A stretch of DNA of 64,000 bases. Source: Bacteroidaceae bacterium. GTDB lineage: Bacteria; Bacteroidota; Bacteroidia; Bacteroidales; Bacteroidaceae. Position numbers and translations under genes: made by a program. Below the pieces are notes generated by a model. The model was given only the letters and a program-made list of their open reading frames with translations. It had not been told where the DNA came from and did not search any database. Of the stretch, positions 1 to 8,496 are shown piece after piece (the stretch's first letter is position 1; every line of letters begins with the position of its first letter). The stretch is taken from positions 48,142 through 112,141 of the forward strand of contig JAFXQT010000050.1 in assembly GCA_017526905.1 (NCBI GenBank), written 5' to 3'.

Positions 1-1
1 T

Positions 2-502
2 TACACGTTCGGCGACTGGCCTCGTGGTTATCTATACATGCACTTCTGCCATGAGCCCAACCCTTGTTATGCCCGTGCAGGTGTCATTCTCAGTTATATG
101 CGTTTCGAAGAGATGTCCCCATGGCTCACCACTTCTGTCGGACATCGGGGTGAGTCGTACGAGGCCTTCAAACGCGAACGGGCAGAGCGCCTTATCGACA
201 GCGTCGAGCGGACGTTTCCCAATATACGGCAATGTATCAGGCATTACCATACATCCACACCACTTACTTACCTCAATTATACGGGAACTCCGGAAGGCAG
301 TGCCTATGGCATAGCGCGCGACATCAGTCTCGGTGTGTCATCGCATGTGCCTCAGCGCACCAAGTTGCCAGGCCTTTTCTTGACAGGGCAGAACATCAAC
401 TCTCATGGTATTCTCGGCGTTCTGGTGGGTACCGTTGTCACCTGTTCCGACATCCTCGGCACAGAATATCTTTACCAAAACATCATCAAAGCTAATCAAT
501 GA
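2..502 (+). CDS. CrtI-like FAD-dependent oxidoreductase, C-terminal part (cut by window edge)
   Basis: The frame is already open at base 2, so only about the last 166 residues are present and the N-terminal FAD-binding fold lies outside the window. The fragment is clearly paralogous to the next gene: both carry VGHRGxxYEAxK, AERxID, FPNIRxCI, a GxPEGxxYG segment and, near the end, LxLTGQNxxxHGxxGV or a close variant. In phytoene-desaturase/retinol-isomerase-type flavoproteins the last region closes over the FAD. The expected chemistry is desaturation, saturation or isomerisation of a hydrophobic chain; the substrate is unknown. The stop overlaps the start of the next gene by ATGA, so the two are translationally coupled and may form a heteromer. 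Only the C-terminal part is visible, so the family call is firm but the exact subfamily is not. Confidence 0.8.
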   Translation, partial: YTFGDWPRGYLYMHFCHEPNPCYARAGVILSYMRFEEMSPWLTTSVGHRGESYEAFKRERAERLIDSVERTFPNIRQCIRHYHTSTPLTYLNYTGTPEGSAYGIARDISLGVSSHVPQRTKLPGLFLTGQNINSHGILGVLVGTVVTCSDILGTEYLYQNIIKANQ

Positions 503-2010
503 AAAGCGCATTAATCATAGGCGGCGGCTTCGGAGGCTTGGTTACAGGTGCCCTGTTGGCACGTGAAGGCTTCCGCGTACGTGTGCTCGAGAAAAATCCT
601 AACATAGGCGGCGGACTACAAAGCTTCACTCGCCAAGGTATGTATTATGAGACAGGGATGCACATCCTTGGAGGTTTTTCTGAGGGTGGATCCGTCCGGC
701 GCATCTTTGAGTATCTGGGTATCATGGACCAGCTGCGTATAGAACGTTGCGACATGGACTGCATGGACGAAGTCACCTATCTCTCCACAGGTGAGAATTA
801 CCGTCTGCCACAAGGTCGAGTGGCCTTCACGGAGGCACTCTGCCGCTATTTCCCCGCCGAGAGCGACAACATACGCAGGTATCTGCAAGCCTGCTATGAC
901 CTCACCGAGGAAGTGGATCTCTTCTATCTGCGTCCTACAGCCAACGTTTTTACTGTCCACAGCGATCGGTTTATGCAACCGGCTGATGAGTTTATTGCTG
1001 ATTTCATCACCGATTATCGGTTGCGTGACTTGTTGGCTTATATGAATCCTATGTATGGCGGTGTGCCAGGACATACCCCCGCATATATCCATGCGCTTAT
1101 CAATGTGCTTTATATTAGCGGGCAATATCATTTCCGGGGTCGCAGCCAACATATGGCAGAGTTGCTGCTCAGCGTCATCTATGAGCATGGTGGAGAGGTG
1201 CTGACCAACCAGGCCGTAAGCTCCATCAATGTCGTTGACAAACAGGTGGAGAGCGTCCAGACCACTTCGGGCTCGGTGTTCCGTGCCGACTACTATATTT
1301 CTACTATTCATATCAAAACCCTCTTGCCACTTCTCGCTGAGGGTGCTTTGCCTCGTGGTTATGTCAGTCGTCTTACCGAAGCGCCTGTAACCTATTCGGC
1401 ATTCATCCTCTATCTTGCGTTCAAGCCGGAGAGCTTCCCCTATATAAACCATACAGGCTATATCCAGGATGATTACGGACAGATATGGAGCCACGATGAA
1501 TATGATCCTGCTACCTGGCCACGAGGTATCATGTACCTCACCCCTCCTACCGAAAGCCAGGGGCCATGGGCTGTGCGCATGACCATCAATTGCATTATGA
1601 ACTACGAACAAGTGCGACGCTGGGAAAATAGCACAGTTGGTCATAGGGGGGCAGATTACGAAGCATGGAAGCGTGAACAGGCAGAACGCATAATCGACAA
1701 ACTCGAACGTGTTTTTCCCAATATCCGCAAGTGCATCAAGAGCTACACCACAGCATCCCCATTAACCATTCGTGACTACTACGGCTCTCCAGAAGGAGCT
1801 CTTTACGGCTATAGCAAGGACGGATTGGATCCGGCACGCACCCTGATTTCACCTGTTACTCGGATTCGTAACCTCCTGCTGTCCGGCCAATGTGTTAATC
1901 TGCATGGCATTTGCGGGGTCCCCCTCACGGCTATCAACACCATAGAGTGCATACTTGGGTTGAATACCGTTGTCAAAAGGATCAATGATTATTGTAACAG
2001 CAAACTTTAG
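499..2010 (+). CDS. CrtI-like FAD-dependent oxidoreductase (phytoene desaturase / retinol isomerase superfamily)
   Basis: A 503-residue flavoprotein. The N-terminus has the dinucleotide-binding signature IIGGGFGG (about residues 6-13), followed by an acidic residue ending the second strand (VLEKN) and GGG at about residue 38, as in CrtI-type amine-oxidase-fold enzymes. The C-terminus has LLLSGQCVNLHGICGV, the FAD-closing motif. It is a full-length paralogue of the truncated upstream gene, with which it overlaps by four bases. Followed after 33 bases by a radical SAM gene on the same strand. Family knowledge: such enzymes act on isoprenoid, polyene or fatty acyl chains. Inference: it modifies a chain built or carried by the acyl carrier protein encoded 4 kb downstream. 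It is not a recognisable carotenoid gene set, because no phytoene synthase is visible. Confidence 0.88.
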   Translation: MKSALIIGGGFGGLVTGALLAREGFRVRVLEKNPNIGGGLQSFTRQGMYYETGMHILGGFSEGGSVRRIFEYLGIMDQLRIERCDMDCMDEVTYLSTGENYRLPQGRVAFTEALCRYFPAESDNIRRYLQACYDLTEEVDLFYLRPTANVFTVHSDRFMQPADEFIADFITDYRLRDLLAYMNPMYGGVPGHTPAYIHALINVLYISGQYHFRGRSQHMAELLLSVIYEHGGEVLTNQAVSSINVVDKQVESVQTTSGSVFRADYYISTIHIKTLLPLLAEGALPRGYVSRLTEAPVTYSAFILYLAFKPESFPYINHTGYIQDDYGQIWSHDEYDPATWPRGIMYLTPPTESQGPWAVRMTINCIMNYEQVRRWENSTVGHRGADYEAWKREQAERIIDKLERVFPNIRKCIKSYTTASPLTIRDYYGSPEGALYGYSKDGLDPARTLISPVTRIRNLLLSGQCVNLHGICGVPLTAINTIECILGLNTVVKRINDYCNSKL

Positions 2011-2043
2011 GAAACGTATTATAAACCTCTCATACACTTTATT

Positions 2044-3339
2044 ATGGACACTATTAAAATGAAACTGATCTACCCGAAGTGGCAGAAACTGCGCGGGCAG
2101 ACGACTTTCAATCTTCCGCCTCATGGCCCCGTGGCTTTTGCCGCCACATTGCCTGAGTACGTTGACGTATCTTTTACCGACGAGAACGTCGAAGAAATCA
2201 ACTTCGATGAGCCTTGCGATATTGTAGCACTCTCCATGATGCTTTCCACCCAGGTCAAGCGCGGCTGGGCCATTGCTGAGGAATATCACAAGCGGGGCAA
2301 ACTTGTTATGGCTGGAGGTATCTCGTCAATGCTTCACGCCGAGGACATGGTCAAGCATGTCGATTGTCTTTTCCTCGGCGAGAGCGAAGGACGCATGGAA
2401 CAAGTGATGCAAGATTTCATGCGTGGCGAGCTCAAGAAGGTATATAATTATATGGGTCAGATGCCGCCCATTGAGGATGTCGGTCCGTGCCGTCGCGACC
2501 TCTACAAGCGCGAGCTCTACAATCACAAAGGTGTGCCCATGGTCGACCTGTTCCATGCCAGCCGCGGGTGTCGCTTCAGCTGCTACCCCTGTGCCGTCAG
2601 CTATCTTGGTGGCCGCAAGTTCCGTCCACGTCCCATTGATAAGGTCGTCCAGGATATGGCCGGCATTGACAACAATCGCCTTTTCATCGTTGACAACTCA
2701 CTTGCCCAGAACAAGGAATGGGAACGTGAGCTCTTCAAGGCCATCGCGCCACTCAAGAAGAAATGGATCAGCCATACCATCGAGGACGACCCAGAGATAC
2801 TCGATCTTGCAGCAAAGGCGGGCGCATGGTATGTCTATCAGGCCGTTTTCGACACCAGCGATTATATAAAAGAACGTATAAAACGTTACCACGATTACGG
2901 TATCGGCGTTGAAGGCACCATCCTGCTGGGCCTTGACAACCAGACGGAAGACGACATCAAACGCCTCATCGATTTCCTCGGAGAGATAGACCTCGACCTC
3001 GCAGAGTTCACCGTCATGACACCCTTCCCACACACCAAAGGCTATGACGACCTCTTGAGGCAGGGGCGTATCTTCGACTTCGACTGGGATCATTACAATG
3101 CCGGGCAGGTCGTTTTCCAACCCAAACACATGTCTCCAGAACGCCTTCAGGAACTCTATGACTATGCCTGGGCCAGTTTCTACAAGGACGAGTCACAGGA
3201 AGCCAAAATGTTCAACCTCTTCTGCCAAGTCGTCCTGCGCGAAATGAACGAAGGCACTTATCGCCCTCGCGACCGTCGTCTCATGAACCGGAGCTTTGGA
3301 AAGGCAGTGGATCGTTCTAAGCGCAATGTCAATGTTTAA
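2044..3339 (+). CDS. B12-binding-type radical SAM protein
   Basis: A 431-residue protein. The radical SAM cluster ligands are C176, C180 and C183 in CRFSCYPC (CxxxCxxC). The first ~140 residues look like the Rossmann-type B12-binding domain of class B radical SAM enzymes (strand FDEPCDIVALSMM, then KLVMAGGISS and DCLFLGESEG), although the classical DxHxxG cobalamin ligand is absent, as is common in this class. The C-terminal half has the expected barrel pieces (GVEGTILLGLDNQTEDD and FTVMTPFPHTKG). Known members methylate, cyclise or rearrange unactivated carbons, including hopanoid and lipid tails. In this operon a lipid-chain substrate is the most likely, but this is inference. Start ATG 2044; an in-frame ATG at 2059 (MKLIYPK) is an equally good start. 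Confidence 0.88.
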   Translation: MDTIKMKLIYPKWQKLRGQTTFNLPPHGPVAFAATLPEYVDVSFTDENVEEINFDEPCDIVALSMMLSTQVKRGWAIAEEYHKRGKLVMAGGISSMLHAEDMVKHVDCLFLGESEGRMEQVMQDFMRGELKKVYNYMGQMPPIEDVGPCRRDLYKRELYNHKGVPMVDLFHASRGCRFSCYPCAVSYLGGRKFRPRPIDKVVQDMAGIDNNRLFIVDNSLAQNKEWERELFKAIAPLKKKWISHTIEDDPEILDLAAKAGAWYVYQAVFDTSDYIKERIKRYHDYGIGVEGTILLGLDNQTEDDIKRLIDFLGEIDLDLAEFTVMTPFPHTKGYDDLLRQGRIFDFDWDHYNAGQVVFQPKHMSPERLQELYDYAWASFYKDESQEAKMFNLFCQVVLREMNEGTYRPRDRRLMNRSFGKAVDRSKRNVNV

Positions 3340-3377
3340 AATCCCGTTTCATTTCTCATCTTAACTTTTCTTCTTTC

Positions 3378-3743
3378 ATGAAAGTCCCCAAAGAATACTA
3401 CGACGAGATATTCGAGTTCCGCGGACAGTGGGATATGCCCTCTGCCTGCGGCTTGAAGATACGCACCATAGGAGGTCAGACTTACGTCATCGTCACTGAG
3501 ATGTACCAGGAGAACCCTGGAACCAGCGTTACCTATGCTGGCCGAAGTCTCGCAGAACAGATATGCGAAGCCAAAGGGCTCAACCTTTCTGACATCATTT
3601 ACCTTGAATGTACTCCTAACACCAATTCAAAACTCTCTTTCTACGACGAAGAGTACTTCCGTGTTGACTTCAGTGGTGAACGACCCGCTTACACACAGCT
3701 GCCTACAGAAGAAGTACATCGCGTCCTTAGTCTCCAAGAATGA
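3378..3743 (+). CDS. Small conserved-looking protein of unknown function
   Basis: A 121-residue soluble protein with no signal peptide or membrane segment. It starts MKVPKEYYDEIFEFRGQWD and is rich in aromatic and acidic residues. Its stop overlaps the start of the esterase gene by ATGA, so it is a real member of the operon. I do not recognise the family. Its place between the radical SAM enzyme and the exported esterase suggests an accessory role in the same pathway, but nothing in the sequence shows which. Confidence 0.7.
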   Translation: MKVPKEYYDEIFEFRGQWDMPSACGLKIRTIGGQTYVIVTEMYQENPGTSVTYAGRSLAEQICEAKGLNLSDIIYLECTPNTNSKLSFYDEEYFRVDFSGERPAYTQLPTEEVHRVLSLQE

Positions 3744-4678
3744 ATTTGACACGTCGTGCCCTCCTCAGCTTATGCTTGACTGCCCTTGCCTTCGTGGCTC
3801 AAGGGCAAAGTCCTGTTATACGCTTGTGGGAGAACACTCCTGTGCGTGCCAATGATGTCACCCTCGTACCCTATCTGCCTGTTCAGCTGCCTGATTCCTG
3901 TTTCCAGTTTTCACCCCCTCCCCCTGCAGTCATTGTCTGTCCTGGCGGCAGTTATAGCTGGCATGATTACGCAACAGAGGGAATCCGTGTTGCACAGTGG
4001 CTGCAGCGCGAGGGCATAGCCGCCTTCGTTTTGAAGTACCGTGTCCAAGGCATAGGTGCCTATGTGTTCCATACACGTCTTATCTCGCGCGGTCGTCAGT
4101 TTCCTGATGCACTTTGCGACATTCAGCGCGCCATTCAGTATATCCGCGAACACGCCGCTGCTTTTGGCATCAATCCCTCTTGCGTTGGCGTCATGGGCTT
4201 CTCCGCCGGCGGTCATCTCAGCATGAGTGCTGCCTCCTATTCCTCAACAGACTTCCTTGCTCCCCTCGGGATCAGCCACAGCGTCAGCTTGCGCCCGGAT
4301 TTTGTAGCACCCATTTATCCCGTTGTGACCATGCATGAGCCTTATGCGCATAAACGCAGCCGTAAGGCGCTTCTCGGAGAGTATCGAAATCATAGCCAGG
4401 CAATGCGCGACTCCCTTTCGCTGGAACTTCACATACCGGCCGACTGTCCTCCCGTCTTCCTGCTCAACTGCAAGGACGATCCCATCGTCAAGTGGGAGAA
4501 CAGTGTACTCCTTGACAGTGCTCTCACGGCAAACAATGTGCCGCATAAATATATTATTTATGAGCATGGAGGTCATGGCTTTGGTGCCGCAGCCGAAAAG
4601 TTCTCTGAAGAGACAAAACATTGGCAAGAGGCATTCACAGATTGGCTGGAGACACAATATACGACCTTCGGCAAATAG
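3740..4678 (+). CDS. Exported alpha/beta-hydrolase (acetyl-esterase/BD-FAE-like)
   Basis: A 312-residue alpha/beta-hydrolase with an N-terminal signal peptide (RRALLSLCLTALAFVAQGQ). The oxyanion-hole strand is VIVCPGGSYSWH, the nucleophile is S155 in GFSAGG, the acid is D246 or D247 (NCKDDP), and the base is one of the histidines in EHGGHGFG (276-279). Its layout is that of the secreted esterase family that removes acyl groups from carbohydrates or small molecules. It overlaps the upstream gene by four bases. Export is odd for an operon otherwise made of cytoplasmic carrier-protein enzymes: it may trim or release the product in the periplasm or at the surface. Its substrate cannot be read from the sequence. 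Confidence 0.85.
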   Translation: MNLTRRALLSLCLTALAFVAQGQSPVIRLWENTPVRANDVTLVPYLPVQLPDSCFQFSPPPPAVIVCPGGSYSWHDYATEGIRVAQWLQREGIAAFVLKYRVQGIGAYVFHTRLISRGRQFPDALCDIQRAIQYIREHAAAFGINPSCVGVMGFSAGGHLSMSAASYSSTDFLAPLGISHSVSLRPDFVAPIYPVVTMHEPYAHKRSRKALLGEYRNHSQAMRDSLSLELHIPADCPPVFLLNCKDDPIVKWENSVLLDSALTANNVPHKYIIYEHGGHGFGAAAEKFSEETKHWQEAFTDWLETQYTTFGK

Positions 4679-4702
4679 TTCACTTTTTTTAATCTTCATA
4701 AT

Positions 4703-5851
4703 ATGAGTAAATTCGATGACATACGTCCGTTCTACGACGAAGAAATTCCAGAAGCCATGGAGCGTATAGCCCAAAGCGAGCATTTCCCGCTCTTGGCTCA
4801 GTATGTTTATCCAGGTCAGGACATAGAGAAAGTCAGACAGCTAATGCGTCAGTTCACAACCATTCGTGACTTCCAATTAGAAGTCATGCGGTGTGTCAAT
4901 GAACAGGTGATAACTCGTAGCATCACCAGTTTCACCTTTGAAGGTATCGATGCTCTTGATCCGGCTAAGCGCTACCTTTTCGTGAGCAACCACCGCGACA
5001 TTATGCTTGATGCCTGCCTCTTGCAATACGTCCTTTACCAAAGCGGGCATGAGACTACGGAGATTACGTTCGGAGCTAACCTCATGAGTACGCAGCTTGT
5101 CATAGATATAGGCAAGGCAAACAAGATGTTCCGTGTTGAACGTGGTGGCTCTCCTCGCGAGTTTTACCATTCATCCCTGCACCTGTCAGAATACATCCGC
5201 TATTGTATCACAGAAAAGCATCAAAGCGTTTGGATTGCTCAGCGAAACGGGCGTACAAAGGATGGCATTGACAAAACGGATCAGGGCATCATAAAGATGT
5301 TTGCCATGAGTCGGGCCAAGGAACCCGTCGAGGCGCTGGCTGAATTGAATATCGTGCCTGTCAGTATCAGTTACGAGTGGGAGAGCTGCGACCTGCTCAA
5401 AGCTCGCGAGGTTTATCTCAGCCGTGGCGCCAAGTACGTCAAGCAGCCTGGTGAGGACCTCAACAGTATCATTACCGGCATCATGCAGCCCAAGGGCTCC
5501 GTGCATATCACCTTCTGCCCCGTCATCACCGCTGCCGAACTCGCACAACTCTTCAAGGAAGAGCTTTCTTGCAATATAGGGGCGGGGTGTGGGTCTGACT
5601 TTAACCGCGCTGTGGCGCGACTGATAGACCAACGCATCATCAGCGCCTACCAACTCACGCCCAACAATTATATAGCCTACGACTTGCTCGAAGACGGCAG
5701 CACTTTTGCCGACCGTTACAGCGAGGAACAACGACAGGCCTTCCTGCAGTACATGGAGAAGCTCAACACCTTAGGCATCAGTGATACCGACACGCTACGC
5801 GATATATTCCTTGGGATATATGCCAACCCCATAAAAAGTAAGAAATCATGA
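4703..5851 (+). CDS. PlsC-superfamily acyltransferase (1-acylglycerol-3-phosphate acyltransferase-like)
   Basis: A 382-residue acyltransferase. The catalytic block is FVSNHRDIMLDA (H97 and D103), followed by RVERGGS and VWIAQRNGRTKDG, which correspond to the acceptor-binding blocks of glycerolipid acyltransferases. The histidine and aspartate are separated by five residues instead of the usual four (HX5D). I recall the NHRDIxLD form as recurrent in Bacteroidetes acyltransferases, so I do not read it as inactivation. No membrane segment is obvious. The last four bases overlap the acyl carrier protein start (ATGA). Inference: it moves an acyl chain from the carrier protein to an alcohol or amine acceptor, ending the pathway with an ester or amide lipid. 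Confidence 0.85.
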   Translation: MSKFDDIRPFYDEEIPEAMERIAQSEHFPLLAQYVYPGQDIEKVRQLMRQFTTIRDFQLEVMRCVNEQVITRSITSFTFEGIDALDPAKRYLFVSNHRDIMLDACLLQYVLYQSGHETTEITFGANLMSTQLVIDIGKANKMFRVERGGSPREFYHSSLHLSEYIRYCITEKHQSVWIAQRNGRTKDGIDKTDQGIIKMFAMSRAKEPVEALAELNIVPVSISYEWESCDLLKAREVYLSRGAKYVKQPGEDLNSIITGIMQPKGSVHITFCPVITAAELAQLFKEELSCNIGAGCGSDFNRAVARLIDQRIISAYQLTPNNYIAYDLLEDGSTFADRYSEEQRQAFLQYMEKLNTLGISDTDTLRDIFLGIYANPIKSKKS

Positions 5852-6072
5852 GAGAAGAAATCAAGACACTTTTGTCGGAGGCACTTCCGATGGTTGATTT
5901 CGATTCCGAGTTTCTTTTCTCGGAACTCGATTCTTTGGGAGTTGTCACCATCATGATGATCCTTAGCCAAAAGTATTCCATTCAGCTGACTATGCAGGAT
6001 GCAACACCCAAAAATCTCATCTCACTCGACGCCTTGGTACGATTGGTCGAATCAAAAATGCAAGAATCATGA
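5848..6072 (+). CDS. Acyl carrier protein (dedicated, non-FabF type)
   Basis: A 74-residue, four-helix carrier protein. The phosphopantetheine site is S29 in SELDSLGVV, at the start of helix 2 as expected. It differs from a housekeeping AcpP in both flanks, lacking the acidic stretch and the usual GADSLDTVE. It overlaps the acyltransferase upstream and the AMP-ligase downstream by ATGA at both junctions. The three genes therefore form a loading-carrying-transfer module: the ligase loads the chain, this protein carries it, and the acyltransferase delivers it. Confidence 0.9.
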   Translation: MREEIKTLLSEALPMVDFDSEFLFSELDSLGVVTIMMILSQKYSIQLTMQDATPKNLISLDALVRLVESKMQES

Positions 6073-7385
6073 CGCTGGAAGATTTTTTACGTGAACATGC
6101 GCAGAACATACCTGATAAATGCGCTATAGTATGCGGTCCAGACCAAGTAACCTATGGACAGCTCTGGAAGGACATTGTGGATTGCGCTGAGCAATTAAGC
6201 AGCGGAGGTTTGGAAAGTCATCGTCCGTATGTGTTTCGTGCCAGCCAGGATGCTCGTTTCATCGTTACCTATTGTGCCATACACCTGCTGCATGCCGTTG
6301 CTGTCCCGTTGGAACACTCCGTTTCTGACGAAGTCTTTAACAAGGTCAAGGATGAAGTGGAGGCTTGCCAGTTTGCCGATGATATTTGCGATACGCTTTA
6401 TACCACAGGTACATCGGGACAGGCCAAAGGTGTGATGCTCTCACAAACCTGTTTGGCAGCTTGTGCAGATAATTTCATCAAGGAAATGAATTTTCATCCT
6501 GCACTCGTGTTCATGGTCAGTGGTCCCCTTAATCACATCGCCTCGCTCTTTAAGATTCATCCTATTCTAACCGTTGGTGGAACATTGTGTGTGCTCGATG
6601 GCTTGCGTGACATGAATGCCTTTTTCCAGGTGTTCACTCTTCCCTACAAACACTTTGCCACATTCCTCGTACCATCCAGCATACGTATGCTGCTTCAGTT
6701 CTCGGCCGAGCAGCTGCATGCGGTTGCTCACCTGATAGATTTCATTGAGACCGGAGCAGCTCCGATTTCCAGCGCAGACATGCAGCATCTGAGCCATGTG
6801 TTGCCTGACTCGCGGTTATATAACACCTATGGTGGTACCGAGATAGGATGCGCTTGCACATACCAGTTTAATGATGGCAAGTACCTTGAGGCTTGTGTAG
6901 GTCGCCCTATGCTTAACGCCAGCGTTCATCTTGATGATGGCAAGATTGTTGTCTCCGGCAAGACAATCATGAGTGGTTATGTGGGAGACCCCGAACGTAC
7001 GGCTTCCATCTTACGTAACGGATCCATTTACACGTCCGACTTGGGAGCCTTCGATAGCGAAGGGCGCCTGCATCTGAGAGGAAGGGCTGACGATTTAATC
7101 AATGTGGGAGGGTTCAAGATTGCACCAACCGAGATTGAGGAGGCGGCATTATCCCATCCAGACATCAAGGACTGTATTTGTGTCCCCGTCCCCCATGACA
7201 TCACTGGGCAGGCACTTAAGCTGATTGTGGTGCTCAAGGAGGGCTGCGAACTGAACAAACGGAGCATCGCCCTGCATCTGAAACAGACGCTCGAATCTTT
7301 CAAGATACCCGCTCTCTACGAAGTTGCTGACAACATCCGACGTACCTTCAACGGTAAGCTTGACAGAAAGAGCTATCGGCAATAA
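6069..7385 (+). CDS. AMP-dependent acyl-ACP/acyl-CoA ligase
   Basis: A 438-residue member of the ANL adenylating superfamily. Motifs in order: P-loop-like [14 protein letters not shown] (A3), NTYGGTEIG (A5), [27 protein letters not shown] (A7-A8, containing the hinge), and a C-terminal NGKLDRK with the A10 lysine. The enzyme is shorter than typical acyl-CoA synthetases (about 500-550) because the N-terminal part is compact. It overlaps the carrier-protein gene by four bases, which argues that it activates a carboxylic acid as acyl-AMP and loads it onto that carrier protein. It is the last gene of the visible operon; a 59-base AT-rich gap follows before pyrF, and no hairpin terminator is evident. 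Confidence 0.9.
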   Translation: MTLEDFLREHAQNIPDKCAIVCGPDQVTYGQLWKDIVDCAEQLSSGGLESHRPYVFRASQDARFIVTYCAIHLLHAVAVPLEHSVSDEVFNKVKDEVEACQFADDICDTLYTTGTSGQAKGVMLSQTCLAACADNFIKEMNFHPALVFMVSGPLNHIASLFKIHPILTVGGTLCVLDGLRDMNAFFQVFTLPYKHFATFLVPSSIRMLLQFSAEQLHAVAHLIDFIETGAAPISSADMQHLSHVLPDSRLYNTYGGTEIGCACTYQFNDGKYLEACVGRPMLNASVHLDDGKIVVSGKTIMSGYVGDPERTASILRNGSIYTSDLGAFDSEGRLHLRGRADDLINVGGFKIAPTEIEEAALSHPDIKDCICVPVPHDITGQALKLIVVLKEGCELNKRSIALHLKQTLESFKIPALYEVADNIRRTFNGKLDRKSYRQ

Positions 7386-7444
7386 ACCCTTCCTTCCTCA
7401 TCCTTCATTTATTCTTTATTTTTCACTCTTTACTCCTTTTTCTC

Positions 7445-8368
7445 ATGACACGTCAACAACTATTTGAGAATATCCGACGGAAGCAGAGTTTCCTGTGCGT
7501 GGGGCTGGACACCGACCTGCGCAAAGTGCCCGTGCACCTGACCGACAAGGCCCGCCGCGACAAGAACTTCGACCCCATCTTCGAGTTCAACCGGGCCATC
7601 ATCGACGCCACGGCGCCCTACTGCATCGCCTACAAACCCAACCTGGCCTTCTATGAGGCACACGGCGTGATGGGGTGGATGGCATTTGAGAAGACGGTGA
7701 AATACATCCGCCAGCGCTACCCCGACCAGTTCATCATCGCCGATGCCAAGCGCGGCGACATAGGCAACACCTCGAAGCTGTATGCGCGCACCTTCTTCGA
7801 AGAGCTGGACGTAGATGCCGTGACCGTGGCCCCCTACATGGGCGAGGACTCGGTAACGCCCTTCCTCGGCTACAAAGGCAAGTGGGTCATCCTGCTGGCA
7901 CTGACCAGCAACAAGGGCAGCCATGACTTCCAGCTGATGGAGGCCCAGACCCTCCCGGCAGGAGCAGCGCAGCAAACGGGTGAAAAGCTGTTTGAGCGGG
8001 TCATCAGGAAGAGCCAGGAATGGGAACGGACGGTGCTGGAGACAATGGCCGGCGAGGCCGGCAGCGAGAATGGCTCAGCTCCGGCGGCTGTGGGCTCGGG
8101 CATGATGTATGTGGTAGGCGCCACCCAAGGGTCGGCCTTCGCCGATATCCGCCGGCTTGCCCCCGACCACTTCCTGCTCGTTCCGGGCGTCGGCGCCCAG
8201 GGCGGTTCGCTGGAAGAGGTGTGCCGCTATGGCATGAACGCACAATGCGGCCTCATCGTGAACAGCTCAAGGGCCATCATCTATGCCGATGCCACCGAGC
8301 AGTTTGCCGACGTGGCCGGACAGAAAGCACGCGAAGTGCAGCAGCAGATGGCCGCATTCCTGCGATAA
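7445..8368 (+). CDS. pyrF: Orotidine 5'-phosphate decarboxylase, type 2
   Basis: A 307-residue protein of the longer (type 2) OMP decarboxylase family, the last step of UMP synthesis. It starts with [10 protein letters not shown], and the catalytic Lys-Asp block is seen in [14 protein letters not shown], with the phosphate-binding end in PGVGAQGG and NSSRAI. The length and the [10 protein letters not shown]-type start fit Bacteroidetes homologues. It marks a switch to a visibly GC-richer codon style compared with the upstream operon. It is probably transcribed separately from lpxD, which has its own -7 element. Confidence 0.95.
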   Translation: MTRQQLFENIRRKQSFLCVGLDTDLRKVPVHLTDKARRDKNFDPIFEFNRAIIDATAPYCIAYKPNLAFYEAHGVMGWMAFEKTVKYIRQRYPDQFIIADAKRGDIGNTSKLYARTFFEELDVDAVTVAPYMGEDSVTPFLGYKGKWVILLALTSNKGSHDFQLMEAQTLPAGAAQQTGEKLFERVIRKSQEWERTVLETMAGEAGSENGSAPAAVGSGMMYVVGATQGSAFADIRRLAPDHFLLVPGVGAQGGSLEEVCRYGMNAQCGLIVNSSRAIIYADATEQFADVAGQKAREVQQQMAAFLR

Positions 8369-8496
8369 AGCGCACGGAACAGGGCCTTTTCGGCCTACTT
8401 GTTGACCTTTTCAGCCTTTTTAAGAAATAAAAATAGGTGCATTCAAAAGAAAAGCACTACCTTTGTCGCGCAATATAGTAAAATCACCAAACCAAC
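8369..8496 (+). promoter_or_regulatory. pyrF-lpxD intergenic region with Bacteroidetes -7 element
   Basis: A TACCTTTG match to the -7 consensus TAnnTTTG lies at 8458-8465, 31 bases before the lpxD ATG, which gives a leader of about 25 bases. No convincing -33 TTTG is seen at the usual 19-21 base spacing. A small GGCC-TTTTC-GGCC hairpin (about 8389-8400) follows pyrF, with T-rich stretches further on, and may act as a weak terminator. Confidence 0.5.
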
